From positions 1-36,778 of IMG/VR virus record IMGVR_UViG_3300007512_000103: DNA of 36,778 nucleotides. The stretch is one strand, 5' to 3'. Shown in pieces: positions 13,293 through 19,262 of the stretch. Position numbers and translations under genes: made by a program. The notes beneath the pieces were generated by a model, which was not told the DNA's origin, did not search any database, and saw only the letters and a list, made by a program, of their open reading frames with translations. The DNA comes from a virus. Position 1 is the first letter of the stretch; each line of letters starts with the position of its first letter.

Positions 13293-13328
13293 AGCCCTAC
13301 AGCTCTTGCGAGTTGTGGGGCTTCTTCG
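13293..13328 (+). terminator. rho-independent terminator of the rightward cassette
   Basis: A hairpin with a 13-bp stem (two G-T wobbles): the left arm is AGCCCTACAGCTC at 13293-13305, the loop TTGC, the right arm GAGTTGTGGGGCT ends at 13322, followed by a short pyrimidine tail TCTTCG. It lies 24 bases after the last cassette gene and is oriented to stop rightward transcription before the leftward genes. The T tract is weak but the stem is long and tight. Confidence 0.65.
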
Positions 13329-13351
13329 TAGGCATGCGGCATGCGCGGGAG

Positions 13352-13420
13352 TGCTGAAGCGTCTAGAGCGTGCTCAAGCGTGCTCAAGCGTGCTGAAGCG
13401 TGCTGAAGCGTGCTCAAGCG
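13352..13420. repeat. 10-bp direct repeat array A (TGCTSAAGCG)
   Basis: Five head-to-tail copies of TGCTCAAGCG or TGCTGAAGCG cover 13371-13420, with a further copy at 13352-13361 separated by one degenerate 9-base unit. Units differ only C/G at position 5. No spacer separates the five, so this is not CRISPR. A 10-bp period puts every copy on the same helical face. Confidence 0.9.
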
Positions 13421-13518
13421 TGGGCAATCACAGAAAAAAAGCGTCACGGGGTTCCAGCCTCGCAAGGGCACACAATGTGGACGCCAGGTGCCTGCAATGG
13501 GGGCTGATCGGGTGCCAC

Positions 13519-13541
13519 AGTCCCTATAGGGAATCGGAACC
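13519..13541 (-). promoter_or_regulatory. candidate phage RNA polymerase promoter, leftward
   Basis: On the minus strand a 23-base segment contains CCGATTCCCTATAGGGAC. Compared by hand with the T7 consensus it matches 15 of 23 positions, including the whole TATAGGGA initiation region and the C-G-A and T-C contacts of the recognition part. TCCCTATAGGGA is itself a perfect palindrome, so a rightward reading is also possible but its upstream half fits less well. Transcripts would run leftward, antisense to the rightward cassette and then into the integrase operon. Confidence 0.4.
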
Positions 13542-13721
13542 CTAGGCTGGACAAGAGTTTGCGTCAATCCGCGCCCAATCAGTGTGCCCGCAGGAGTCGA
13601 GAGGGTAGGGGATCGCCCTAACGCAGCGCGGGAAGACCCTCCCCCCCCTAGGACATACCCACGGGGGGCGCTGACGGGTTAGCCCTGCGTATGTTGCCTG
13701 CTCATAATTTGTGAACTGAAA

Positions 13722-13976
13722 TCATCGAGGCATCAGATCTAGAGCCGCTTCCACATCATCAAGATTCCTGAACGACCTACACAATGTAGCGCCTCTGGCG
13801 TTGAAGCTGATGCCCCAGCCTAGCCCCTTCGCATACATCGCCAGCGCTTCAGTCCTAGTCAGTTCAGGTTTCCTCTCCAGCTCTTCGATGCGCTCAAGCA
13901 GCCTGTCAGTCTCTGTACGCACTTGAGCAGCTAGGTGAGGATCATGCTTCGCAATCCAATCAAAGTACTTGCTCAT
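13722..13976 (-). CDS. 84-aa hypothetical protein, coiled-coil N-terminus
   Basis: An unrecognised protein. Residues about 15-40 ('HLAAQVRTETDRLLERIEELERK') have a heptad-like pattern of Leu, Ile and Val, suggesting a coiled coil. The C-terminal half 'YAKGLGWGISFNARGATLCRSFRNLDDVEAALDLMPR' looks like a small alpha/beta unit. ATG at 13976 lies at the end of a perfect 20-bp tandem duplication that repeats its own ribosome-binding site and start codon (AGAGGCGGCAG then ATGAGC), with the stop of a 7-codon mini-ORF overlapping the start. Confidence 0.7.
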   Translation of the reverse strand: MSKYFDWIAKHDPHLAAQVRTETDRLLERIEELERKPELTRTEALAMYAKGLGWGISFNARGATLCRSFRNLDDVEAALDLMPR

Positions 13977-14009
13977 CTGCCGCCTCTAGTGCTCATCTGC
14001 CGCCTCTAG
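13970..14009. repeat. 20-bp tandem duplication of a stop/start junction
   Basis: TGCTCATCTGCCGCCTCTAG occurs at 13970-13989 and again, without a gap, at 13990-14009, base for base. On the minus strand each copy carries a purine-rich ribosome-binding segment and ATGAGC. The outer copy contains the end of the preceding ORF; the inner copy contains the start of the 84-aa gene. Confidence 0.95.
13973..13996 (-). CDS. 7-codon mini-ORF MSTRGGR created by the duplication
   Basis: ATG at 13996 opens a frame encoding MSTRGGR, stopping with TGA at 13975-13973, which overlaps the 84-aa gene start (ATGA). The upstream ORF ends SRGGR with TGA overlapping this mini-ORF's ATG. It is probably a by-product of the duplication, though it may act as a translational-coupling leader. 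Confidence 0.35.
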   Translation of the reverse strand: MSTRGGR

Positions 14010-14220
14010 AGGGTGGGGGACCTGCCCCGCGTACCCCGGAGCCTATCCTAGCAATTGACCACGATCTGCCTGCTGATGTAGACATGTAAGCACCTGGCCT
14101 GTCAGTCTGTCTCATACTCGGAGCTAGCTCACGCTGAGGAACCTTGAGGCTTGCTCTGCGCCTTGAAGCACCCCCTCCACCAATCCTGAGATCAGCTCGA
14201 GGTGCAATCAGGTGGCTCAT
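13993..14220 (-). CDS. possible 75-aa basic, Gly/Arg/Ser-rich protein
   Basis: Frame from ATG at 14220 to a TGA at 13993-13995. The sequence is low in complexity and basic, with 'GGGGASRRRASLKV' and a C-terminus 'GPPPSRGGR'. It resembles in composition the small basic virion proteins of podoviruses but no family is recognised. In its favour, the stop overlaps an ATG inside the tandem duplication exactly as expected for a coupled gene, and the region is otherwise empty. Against it, composition is unusual, the Shine-Dalgarno is weak and it overlaps the metallopeptidase gene by 29 bases. An in-frame ATG at 14268 would extend it further into that gene. Confidence 0.4.
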   Translation of the reverse strand: MSHLIAPRADLRIGGGGASRRRASLKVPQRELAPSMRQTDRPGAYMSTSAGRSWSIARIGSGVRGAGPPPSRGGR

Positions 14221-14554
14221 GCTGATCTCTGAATCGTGTGGATATTTCATGCTTTTCTTCGGGGTCAAATGCCTGAACCCAGCCTAGCGCCAGGTTGTAA
14301 TTGTCTCTTACTATAAGTGTCAAGATCTGCTCTAAACAACGCACATCCTGCTCACTGAGCTTGATGCCTAGCATGTCATCTACAGCGTGCAGGAGCTCAT
14401 GCAGCACGGTCAGCTGCAGTTCAGGGAACCTCAGTGTGCTGATATTGATGCTTTGCGTTTGAGGATCGTATGCCCCCCAGCCATCTAGATCAGGGTCATA
14501 GACCACCTTCAGCTGTTGCACGCCTACCTGGAGTGTACAGAGCGTGCGTTGCAT
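14192..14554 (-). CDS. small HExxH metallopeptidase-like protein
   Basis: A 120-aa protein with a zincin motif 'VLHELLHAVDD' around residues 50-60: the two His and Glu match HExxH. The surrounding 'SINISTLRFPELQLTVLHELLHA ... EQDVRCLEQILTLIVRDN' is the pattern of short phage metallopeptidase-like proteins (distantly SprT/ImmA-like), in which a strand and helix precede the motif and a C-terminal 'V/I-R-D-N' helix follows. It may cleave a host or phage protein, but the substrate is unknown and activity is not shown. ATG at 14554 is the first gene leftward of the repeat-rich gap after the terminase, so it may be the first gene entering the cell if the genome end lies nearby. Confidence 0.75.
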   Translation of the reverse strand: MQRTLCTLQVGVQQLKVVYDPDLDGWGAYDPQTQSINISTLRFPELQLTVLHELLHAVDDMLGIKLSEQDVRCLEQILTLIVRDNYNLALGWVQAFDPEEKHEISTRFRDQHEPPDCTSS

Positions 14555-14630
14555 ATGAGGAAGTGGAAGGGGCTAGGTGTCTAGAGATCTCGGCAAATGT
14601 GGCACACCAGGCCCCCTCCTTTCTTCTTCC

Positions 14631-14660
14631 CTTCTTAAGAAGTCTTAAGAAGTCTTAAGA
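14631..14660. repeat. 10-bp direct repeat array B (AGTCTTAAGA)
   Basis: Three head-to-tail units: CTTCTTAAGA at 14631-14640 and exact AGTCTTAAGA at 14641-14650 and 14651-14660. A fourth exact copy stands alone at 14824-14833 beside array C. Each unit includes the palindrome CTTAAG. Confidence 0.85.
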
Positions 14661-14671
14661 TGGCTTGGGTC

Positions 14672-14688
14672 GGGGATTTAAAATCCCC
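14672..14688. repeat. perfect short inverted repeat GGGGATTT / AAATCCCC
   Basis: GGGGATTT at 14672-14679 and AAATCCCC at 14681-14688 are exact inverses around a single A, directly after repeat array B. With one central base it is better read as a protein-binding palindrome than a hairpin terminator. Confidence 0.6.
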
Positions 14689-14723
14689 TCCCCTGTTCTT
14701 AGTCCTAGTCTGGGGAGTCTTTT

Positions 14724-14743
14724 TATATATATATATATATATA
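14724..14743. repeat. (TA)10 dinucleotide run
   Basis: Twenty bases of uninterrupted TA, preceded by TTT and followed by GGGGG, in otherwise GC-balanced DNA. Such tracts melt easily and could serve as a DNA-unwinding element or set the reach of a promoter; it is also a mutation-prone microsatellite, so its length may be inexact. Confidence 0.9.
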
Positions 14744-14756
14744 GGGGGTCTTTCCC

Positions 14757-14779
14757 TCTCCCTATACTGGTCCCGCATG
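14757..14779 (-). promoter_or_regulatory. candidate phage RNA polymerase promoter, leftward
   Basis: On the minus strand the segment ends ACCAGTATAGGGAGA; TATAGGGAGA is identical to the T7 initiation region, and by hand count 14 of 23 positions match the T7 consensus, though few of those are in the upstream recognition half. It lies just upstream, in the leftward sense, of the (TA)10 run and about 200 bases before the metallopeptidase gene, which it would transcribe. Confidence 0.35.
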
Positions 14780-14836
14780 TCCTAGGGCCTTAGAACAGGG
14801 GTATTTGAATTTGTCATCACAGCAGTCTTAAGAGGG

Positions 14837-14876
14837 CTTGTGATCTCTTGTGATCTCTTGTGATGCCTGTGATGCC
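14837..14876. repeat. 10-bp direct repeat array C (CTTGTGATCT)
   Basis: CTTGTGATCT at 14837-14846 and 14847-14856, CTTGTGATGC at 14857-14866 and CTGTGATGCC at 14867-14876 run without spacers. The unit is unrelated in sequence to arrays A and B but has the same 10-bp period. Confidence 0.85.
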
Positions 14877-14911
14877 TCTGACCAGGTGTCTTTCGTGATC
14901 GTCCCTGTCCG

Positions 14912-14929
14912 GCTCTCTAAGAGCTTTTT
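14912..14929 (+). terminator. weak rightward terminator-like hairpin
   Basis: GCTCT (14912-14916), loop CTA, AGAGC (14920-14924), then TTTTT. The stem is only 5 bp, but the T run follows directly. It points rightward, toward the 3' end of the terminase gene, and would prevent antisense transcription into the structural operon. Confidence 0.35.
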
Positions 14930-15015
14930 GGCTTGACGGGTGTGTATATGTGGTTTCTGTCCAAAACGCAGCCCAGCGCTCTCTCCTTGCCTGTGAGAGT
15001 ATCCGTGTGTTGTGA

Positions 15016-16719
15016 TCAGGTGTGGAGTGATGTTGTGGTCATCCAGTTTGGTCCCTGCGGGCGTGAGATGCCGTCAGCGTCAGCGAGGAACTTCTCGATT
15101 GCGATGTCTGTCAGTTCCTCTTTGCGTCTTACCATTTGTGTCGCAGCATCTTTGGCGAGTTGATCGATGAAGTGTGTGCAGGCTTGAGCAAGCACATCAA
15201 CCCTGTCATCATTTGGCAGGCATCCCTTTGAGCGATTGATCCTTGAAATCTGGTAGGCGAGTGAGTAATGCGCTGCCCTCTCACCGCGGTCAGAGCTCTG
15301 CACAGAGTTGTAGTCTTTTGCCAGCACCTTCTTGTCAACAACTAGACGATGAGAAGAGAGGATAGGCTCAAGCGATTGATCAATGATCCTGACCTCCTTC
15401 TGTCCTGTGCTCCTAGATTCGCTGATCACGCAGGGGTAGATCTCGCGCATCACAGGACGCATCAGCTCTGTCACAGCGCCATCCCCGAAGTTGTTCTCAA
15501 TGATGATCTCATTCACTTCCCAGCGCTTGCAGTATTGAGCAATTGACCTGAGCGTCTTCTCTGAGTATCCGTCTAGCCAACCCTCGACCTGGCGTATGAA
15601 GATATACCCATTCAGTACTTGCGCGATGCAGATAGCTGACTCATCTTTGCCGCGTCCACTTGGGTCAAATGCACAGATTGTCTTCTCAGGCTCGAGGTGA
15701 TCGCCTTCAACCTTGAAAGGTCTGTAGTACCTGTCCCCGCTGAATCCTATGCAGGGCAGGTCTTTGATCTCTAGATCAGGGTCAGCAGCCCAGATCAAGC
15801 GCTCAGGCAGCAGGGTCTTGTCAAGACTATGCACGATCATGTCACTCAACTTCAGAGGCCAACGGTCAGCGTCTGTTGTCGTAGTGTTCAGCTGATACTG
15901 CAGCTTGAAGTTCTGCGTACCACTCGAGGCTTGTCTCTCGGCTAGATCTAGATCTGTGAACCTGCCTGGATCAGTCGCGCTGCCTTCGATTTTAGGATTG
16001 TCCAACAGCGCCTGGTGAATCGATGGAGCCAACCCACCATCGTAGTGGTTGATGTCCTCCTGACTGGGGTAACGCGCCGGCCAGTAGCGGGTTGAGAAAC
16101 CCTTCGACTTGAGTGACCTGTAGATCGATTCATGTGATTGAGGTGTTCCTAGGATGATCTGCCTTCCCCCGGCCTTCATCAGGTTCTCGAACTCTGCGAT
16201 GCGATGCAGCAGGCGCTCGCGCATCAGGGGGCTGATTGAATTGTTGAGGCTTTCAGCATCATCAGCAATCAAGATGTCAGAGCGCATGCCGGTGAGCTGG
16301 CCCGTAGCACCTGAAGAATACACAGAAGGCTGATGTGCGGCCGGTGCGCCGGCAACATCGAAGGCAACCTTAGCATTGCGTTGGTCAGGCCCAGGATACA
16401 TATGCTTGAAGATCTCCATCTCCTGCATCAGCCGCATGCAGAACCCACTGAAGAGGTCAGCTCGAGCTCTTGAAGCGCTGACAATCACGCAGTTGAGAGC
16501 AGGATTGTGCAGCAATGAGTGCAGGATGAACGCTGAAGTCAACAGACTCTTTCCGATCCCCCTGTAGCCGCATATGAAGATCCTCTGATCCTCTGTTTGC
16601 AGGAAATCTGCTAGTTCGTACTGCAGCGGGGTAGGGTCAAACCCCAGATGAGTGAAGACCAGGTACGCTGTGTTACGAAAGTCCTTGAGTCTTGGGTCAA
16701 TCTGAGGCGCTTTTGTCAA
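15016..16719 (-). CDS. terminase large subunit (T7 gp19-like)
   Basis: A 567-aa packaging motor and nuclease (T7 gp19 is 586). The ATPase domain has Walker A 'GYRGIGKS' at residues 51-58, Walker B 'DILIADDAE' near 148-154 and a coupling motif 'ILGTPQS'. The RNase H-like nuclease begins 'ICAFDPSGRGKDESAI' near residue 350, with its metal-binding Asp, and includes a second acidic segment 'IIENNFGDGAV' later. It translocates concatemeric DNA into the prohead and cuts it. The start appears to be TTG at 16719, overlapping the small-subunit stop as TTGA; no ATG lies near the conserved N-terminus. It is the last gene of the structural operon before the repeat-rich gap. Confidence 0.95.
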   Translation of the reverse strand: MTKAPQIDPRLKDFRNTAYLVFTHLGFDPTPLQYELADFLQTEDQRIFICGYRGIGKSLLTSAFILHSLLHNPALNCVIVSASRARADLFSGFCMRLMQEMEIFKHMYPGPDQRNAKVAFDVAGAPAAHQPSVYSSGATGQLTGMRSDILIADDAESLNNSISPLMRERLLHRIAEFENLMKAGGRQIILGTPQSHESIYRSLKSKGFSTRYWPARYPSQEDINHYDGGLAPSIHQALLDNPKIEGSATDPGRFTDLDLAERQASSGTQNFKLQYQLNTTTTDADRWPLKLSDMIVHSLDKTLLPERLIWAADPDLEIKDLPCIGFSGDRYYRPFKVEGDHLEPEKTICAFDPSGRGKDESAICIAQVLNGYIFIRQVEGWLDGYSEKTLRSIAQYCKRWEVNEIIIENNFGDGAVTELMRPVMREIYPCVISESRSTGQKEVRIIDQSLEPILSSHRLVVDKKVLAKDYNSVQSSDRGERAAHYSLAYQISRINRSKGCLPNDDRVDVLAQACTHFIDQLAKDAATQMVRRKEELTDIAIEKFLADADGISRPQGPNWMTTTSLHT

Positions 16720-16967
16720 CCTACCATCTCGCTAGGTCCATCAGTCACACTCTTGTGCTCAGGGTCAACGAAAGGCAGGCGCTCAGAGATCTCAAGAATA
16801 GGTGTCTCGTTCAGCAGGACACGCTCGAAGAAGTTCGCGTCTTTCATTAGAGAGCGGAACTCCTTGATTTCCTGAGCTGTAGCCTCACCCGCTTTGATGC
16901 GGTCAAGCAATGTCTCGATAGAGGCGTGAAAGCCCTCCTCGAATAGATCATCGAATGAAGTCTTCAT
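16716..16967 (-). CDS. terminase small subunit (T7 gp18-like)
   Basis: An 83-aa helical, acidic protein directly upstream of the large terminase, the T7 gene 18-19 order and size (T7 gp18 is 89 aa). It reads 'SFDDLFEEGFHASIETLLDRIKAGEATAQEIKEFRSLMKDANFFERV' and then a polar tail; the 'ATAQEIKEFRSLMKDANF' helix resembles the DNA-recognition part of small podoviral TerS proteins. The start is ATG at 16967, overlapping the preceding stop by one base (TGATG); a longer in-frame start at 16982 is less likely. It recognises concatemer DNA and stimulates the motor. Confidence 0.75.
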   Translation of the reverse strand: MKTSFDDLFEEGFHASIETLLDRIKAGEATAQEIKEFRSLMKDANFFERVLLNETPILEISERLPFVDPEHKSVTDGPSEMVG

Positions 16968-17296
16968 CACTCCACCAACCACGCACCGAGTGTCGCGCTT
17001 GAAATGGCTTTGATTACGCAGCGCATCTCAGGGAAGATTACAACAACAGACGCAATTGTAGTGTCACCTGAAAGAGCTAGGTTGTTGTGGTCATCGATGG
17101 AGGTTTCAGTGAATTGTTCAATCACATACCAATCTGCTTCAGATGAGGCACGCCCCTCGAGATTGATTGTGAAGGTGCCTGATTCGTCCCAGTCTATTTG
17201 GAAGATGCCTGATTCGTCCCCGCTGCGCTGGGGGTAGATTGGAAGAGTGGTTACTGTTCCAGTTCGATCTGTGAAGAAGGTGTTTATCTGTCCCAT
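16967..17296 (-). CDS. 109-aa hypothetical, probable beta-rich virion protein
   Basis: An unrecognised protein located between the holin-like gene and the terminase. It is rich in short alternating hydrophobic strands, 'GTVTTLPIYPQ', 'GTFTINLEGR', 'ADWYVIEQF', 'SVVVIFPEMRCVIKAI', without membrane span or Cys clusters, and looks like a small beta-sandwich. Two 15-bp direct repeats (17176-17190 and 17206-17220) encode the paired motifs DESGIF and DESGTF. It is probably a small structural or head-decoration protein by position and composition only. Confidence 0.6.
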   Translation of the reverse strand: MGQINTFFTDRTGTVTTLPIYPQRSGDESGIFQIDWDESGTFTINLEGRASSEADWYVIEQFTETSIDDHNNLALSGDTTIASVVVIFPEMRCVIKAISSATLGAWLVE

Positions 17297-17303
17297 GGTG
17301 TTG

Positions 17304-17522
17304 TTAAGTCAAAAGGTTGAAGATGAGGGCGATGCCACAAGAGCACGCGGCAGAGAGTCCGAGCACCCAGGACTTGCTTTTTTCAAGTTCTCGAATGCGC
17401 GTCTCATGACCACGAAATGCCCTGTTCAGGTTTGATGTCTGGGAGATGAGTGCGTCCACTTTCCCCTCGAGCCTACCAAGAAGGAAGTGCACATCATGGT
17501 CATCCCCAGCGCTAGGACTCAT
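17304..17522 (-). CDS. holin-like / XhlA-like membrane protein
   Basis: A 72-aa protein with a coiled-coil N-terminal two thirds ('LLGRLEGKVDALISQTSNLNRAFRGHETRIRELEKSK') and one C-terminal membrane span ('WVLGLSAACSCGIALIFNLLT'). This arrangement is that of the haemolysin XhlA-type family of phage membrane proteins. In T7 the class II holin gp17.5 lies at the same place, between tail fibre and small terminase, so a lysis role is likely. The ATG start at 17522 overlaps the fibre gene stop (ATGA). Confidence 0.65.
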   Translation of the reverse strand: MSPSAGDDHDVHFLLGRLEGKVDALISQTSNLNRAFRGHETRIRELEKSKSWVLGLSAACSCGIALIFNLLT

Positions 17523-19258
17523 GCGACAGTGATTGTGTGCGTGCCAGGTGCAGCAGTATTCAGTACTGCATTACCCCTGGGAGACCAATGAATGCCCGCC
17601 TTAGGCCAATGTGTAGTTGGCGCAGGAGGTGCTGTAGACGCGGTGAACTGCTGGAACTCAACGCTGTGCATCAGCACGCCTTCCTTGTTCTGTGCCATCT
17701 CCACAGGTGTACTGCCGTGAGTGGCTGAATCGTATGCGATGGGGTACTGAATAGGATTGACTGAGTCAGTTCCTTCAACCTCTGCCCCAATCCCATCCGA
17801 GTAGACGAAACTCGAGTCGATCTTGTGACAGTAATAGTACCCCACACCAAACGCATCTTCGAACACACCGTAGGTGTCGTCATCATGCCCTGAGTGCTGC
17901 TCCCAAAACCAGTGCTTAACTCCTGACGAGTCGGGAAAGACGCTGACTGAAGCACCGTTCTTGGCAACACCTGGCGTGAGCCCGGTAACATCAGTTGCAA
18001 ATGTAGCACCGTGATTGCGGTCCTGCGTGCGTACACGCATCCCTACCCTATGCAGTGCAATGTTCCGATTGAGCACCTCGTTCTCAGTCCAGTGAGCAAT
18101 GCGGTAGACACTCCTTGACCATGCTTGCGTGATGTGGCCTGTGTCAGGCCCTCCACCCCAGACCACATCGAAGCTCTGGCGAATATAAGGCAGCGCCCCA
18201 GCATCGGTGTAGTTGGCGTTGGGCGTGAACGCAGATAGGGCCGTTCCTGTGACGGGGTCAGTAGCTTTTGAATCTGTCGTATTCTGCGGCTCCGCAGTTC
18301 CAATAGGCAGTGACTTGTCATCCTGATCAACGCCGCCTAGCAATGTGTTCCTAGGGTCAGCCGGAATGCGAGGCCAATCTGTTGTCAGAGGCCACCACTC
18401 TGTACCTGCACCCATTGTATCTGTGCTGTGACACCAGAGATTCTCGTCAGCGTGGACAGGCTTTGCGCCAGTCACCCAGGCTTGAGTGTCAGGATCCCAA
18501 AGCCTGTCAGAGTACGCTACCTGGTCGCTCTCATAGTCAGCGACAATAGTGCCTGATGTTCCTGAAGCCATGCTGCCGTCATGCTCAACGGTGAAATTGC
18601 GAGATTGCGTACCGGCCGCAAATACGAGAGAGCCCGACGCGGTGCCTGTGATCGCTGACGCTAGGTCCCCTTCAGCCTTCCAGTAGATCGTAGGCTCTTC
18701 GCCGGCCAGAGGTATGTAGCTGAGGTGGACCCCAACAACTTGAGCAGTTTCTGCAGCAACTGACCCTCCTGGTGTGCTGATGTCCACCAGAGGAGGATCT
18801 GTTGAAGGGATGATCACTACCTGGCAGTGATTTGTTGCTGCGCTCAAGACCGCACCATCCACTGCTGTGATGGTGATGTTTAAGAACTTCTCGAAGAACC
18901 ACTTCTCCTGGTCAATCAGTGTGATCTGAATAATAGCAGAGCTGTTGCCTTGCCTAATCGTGAGCGGGCTAGGTGTCGAGCTTGACCAGAGCGTGTCCTC
19001 TAGAGCAGCCGCGGTGCCCGTTGCTGCCCAGGTAACAGTTACATCATCATCAGCGCCACCTTGACCACTACCTGAGGGCAGACTCAGTTTGAGCTCAATG
19101 TCAAAGGTGCTCGAATCGTCTTTGACATGACGCTGCCAGAACTTTTTGACGATGTGCGATTTAGGCGCTGTCGCATCGAAGGCTGCTGAACTGGTGTAGG
19201 TCGCGAGAGGGTCAATTGTGAGGGTGGGCAAGCGCCCCTGGTTAGTTGTAAACACCAT
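17519..19258 (-). CDS. tail fibre-associated / receptor-binding structural protein
   Basis: A 579-aa protein following the T7-type tail fibre gene. The N-terminal half contains two Calx-beta-like or Ig-like beta-sandwich segments, roughly residues 45-155 ('VTVTWAATGTAAALEDT...AIIQITLIDQ') and 155-245 ('PPLVDISTPGGSVAAETAQVVGVHL...GSLVFAAGTQSRNFTVEHD'). The C-terminal part is Trp/His-rich ('TEWWPLTTDWPRIP', 'HWFWEQHSGHDDDTYGVFED', 'HWPKAGIHWSPRG') and unrecognised; it may be the receptor-binding or enzymatic end. There is no collagen-like or chaperone region. A second adhesin subunit or fibre tip is the best reading. It ends by overlapping the holin-like gene. Confidence 0.7.
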   Translation of the reverse strand: MVFTTNQGRLPTLTIDPLATYTSSAAFDATAPKSHIVKKFWQRHVKDDSSTFDIELKLSLPSGSGQGGADDDVTVTWAATGTAAALEDTLWSSSTPSPLTIRQGNSSAIIQITLIDQEKWFFEKFLNITITAVDGAVLSAATNHCQVVIIPSTDPPLVDISTPGGSVAAETAQVVGVHLSYIPLAGEEPTIYWKAEGDLASAITGTASGSLVFAAGTQSRNFTVEHDGSMASGTSGTIVADYESDQVAYSDRLWDPDTQAWVTGAKPVHADENLWCHSTDTMGAGTEWWPLTTDWPRIPADPRNTLLGGVDQDDKSLPIGTAEPQNTTDSKATDPVTGTALSAFTPNANYTDAGALPYIRQSFDVVWGGGPDTGHITQAWSRSVYRIAHWTENEVLNRNIALHRVGMRVRTQDRNHGATFATDVTGLTPGVAKNGASVSVFPDSSGVKHWFWEQHSGHDDDTYGVFEDAFGVGYYYCHKIDSSFVYSDGIGAEVEGTDSVNPIQYPIAYDSATHGSTPVEMAQNKEGVLMHSVEFQQFTASTAPPAPTTHWPKAGIHWSPRGNAVLNTAAPGTHTITVA

Positions 19259-19262
19259 TGCC

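Larger units (their letters stand above)
13270..13721. other. intergenic region with terminator, repeats and promoter candidate
   Basis: About 450 bases without a credible gene. It holds the cassette terminator, repeat array A, the T7-like promoter candidate at 13519-13541, and a C-run/G-run pair (about 13640-13668) around CCTAGGACATACCC that could fold into a hairpin without a T tract. CCTAGGACAT also occurs inverted at 14778-14787. The end carries GGGTTAGCCCT (13676-13686), which matches the repeats upstream of the integrase. Confidence 0.6.
14555..15015. other. non-coding region after the terminase, rich in short repeats
   Basis: About 460 bases with no credible gene on either strand. In order it holds array B, a GGGGATTT/AAATCCCC palindrome, the (TA)10 run, a TATAGGGAGA promoter candidate, a stray copy of unit B, array C and a small rightward hairpin. 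In T7 the short repeats (CCTAAAG) lie next to the terminal repeats after the terminase genes, so by position this is the best candidate for the neighbourhood of the physical genome end. Confidence 0.6.

Noticed and set aside
13352-13420. Possible CRISPR array
   Set aside because: Units are 10 bp, adjacent and without unique spacers, so it is a simple tandem array.
13640-13668. C-run/G-run hairpin as a terminator
   Set aside because: The loop is long and no T tract follows on either strand.
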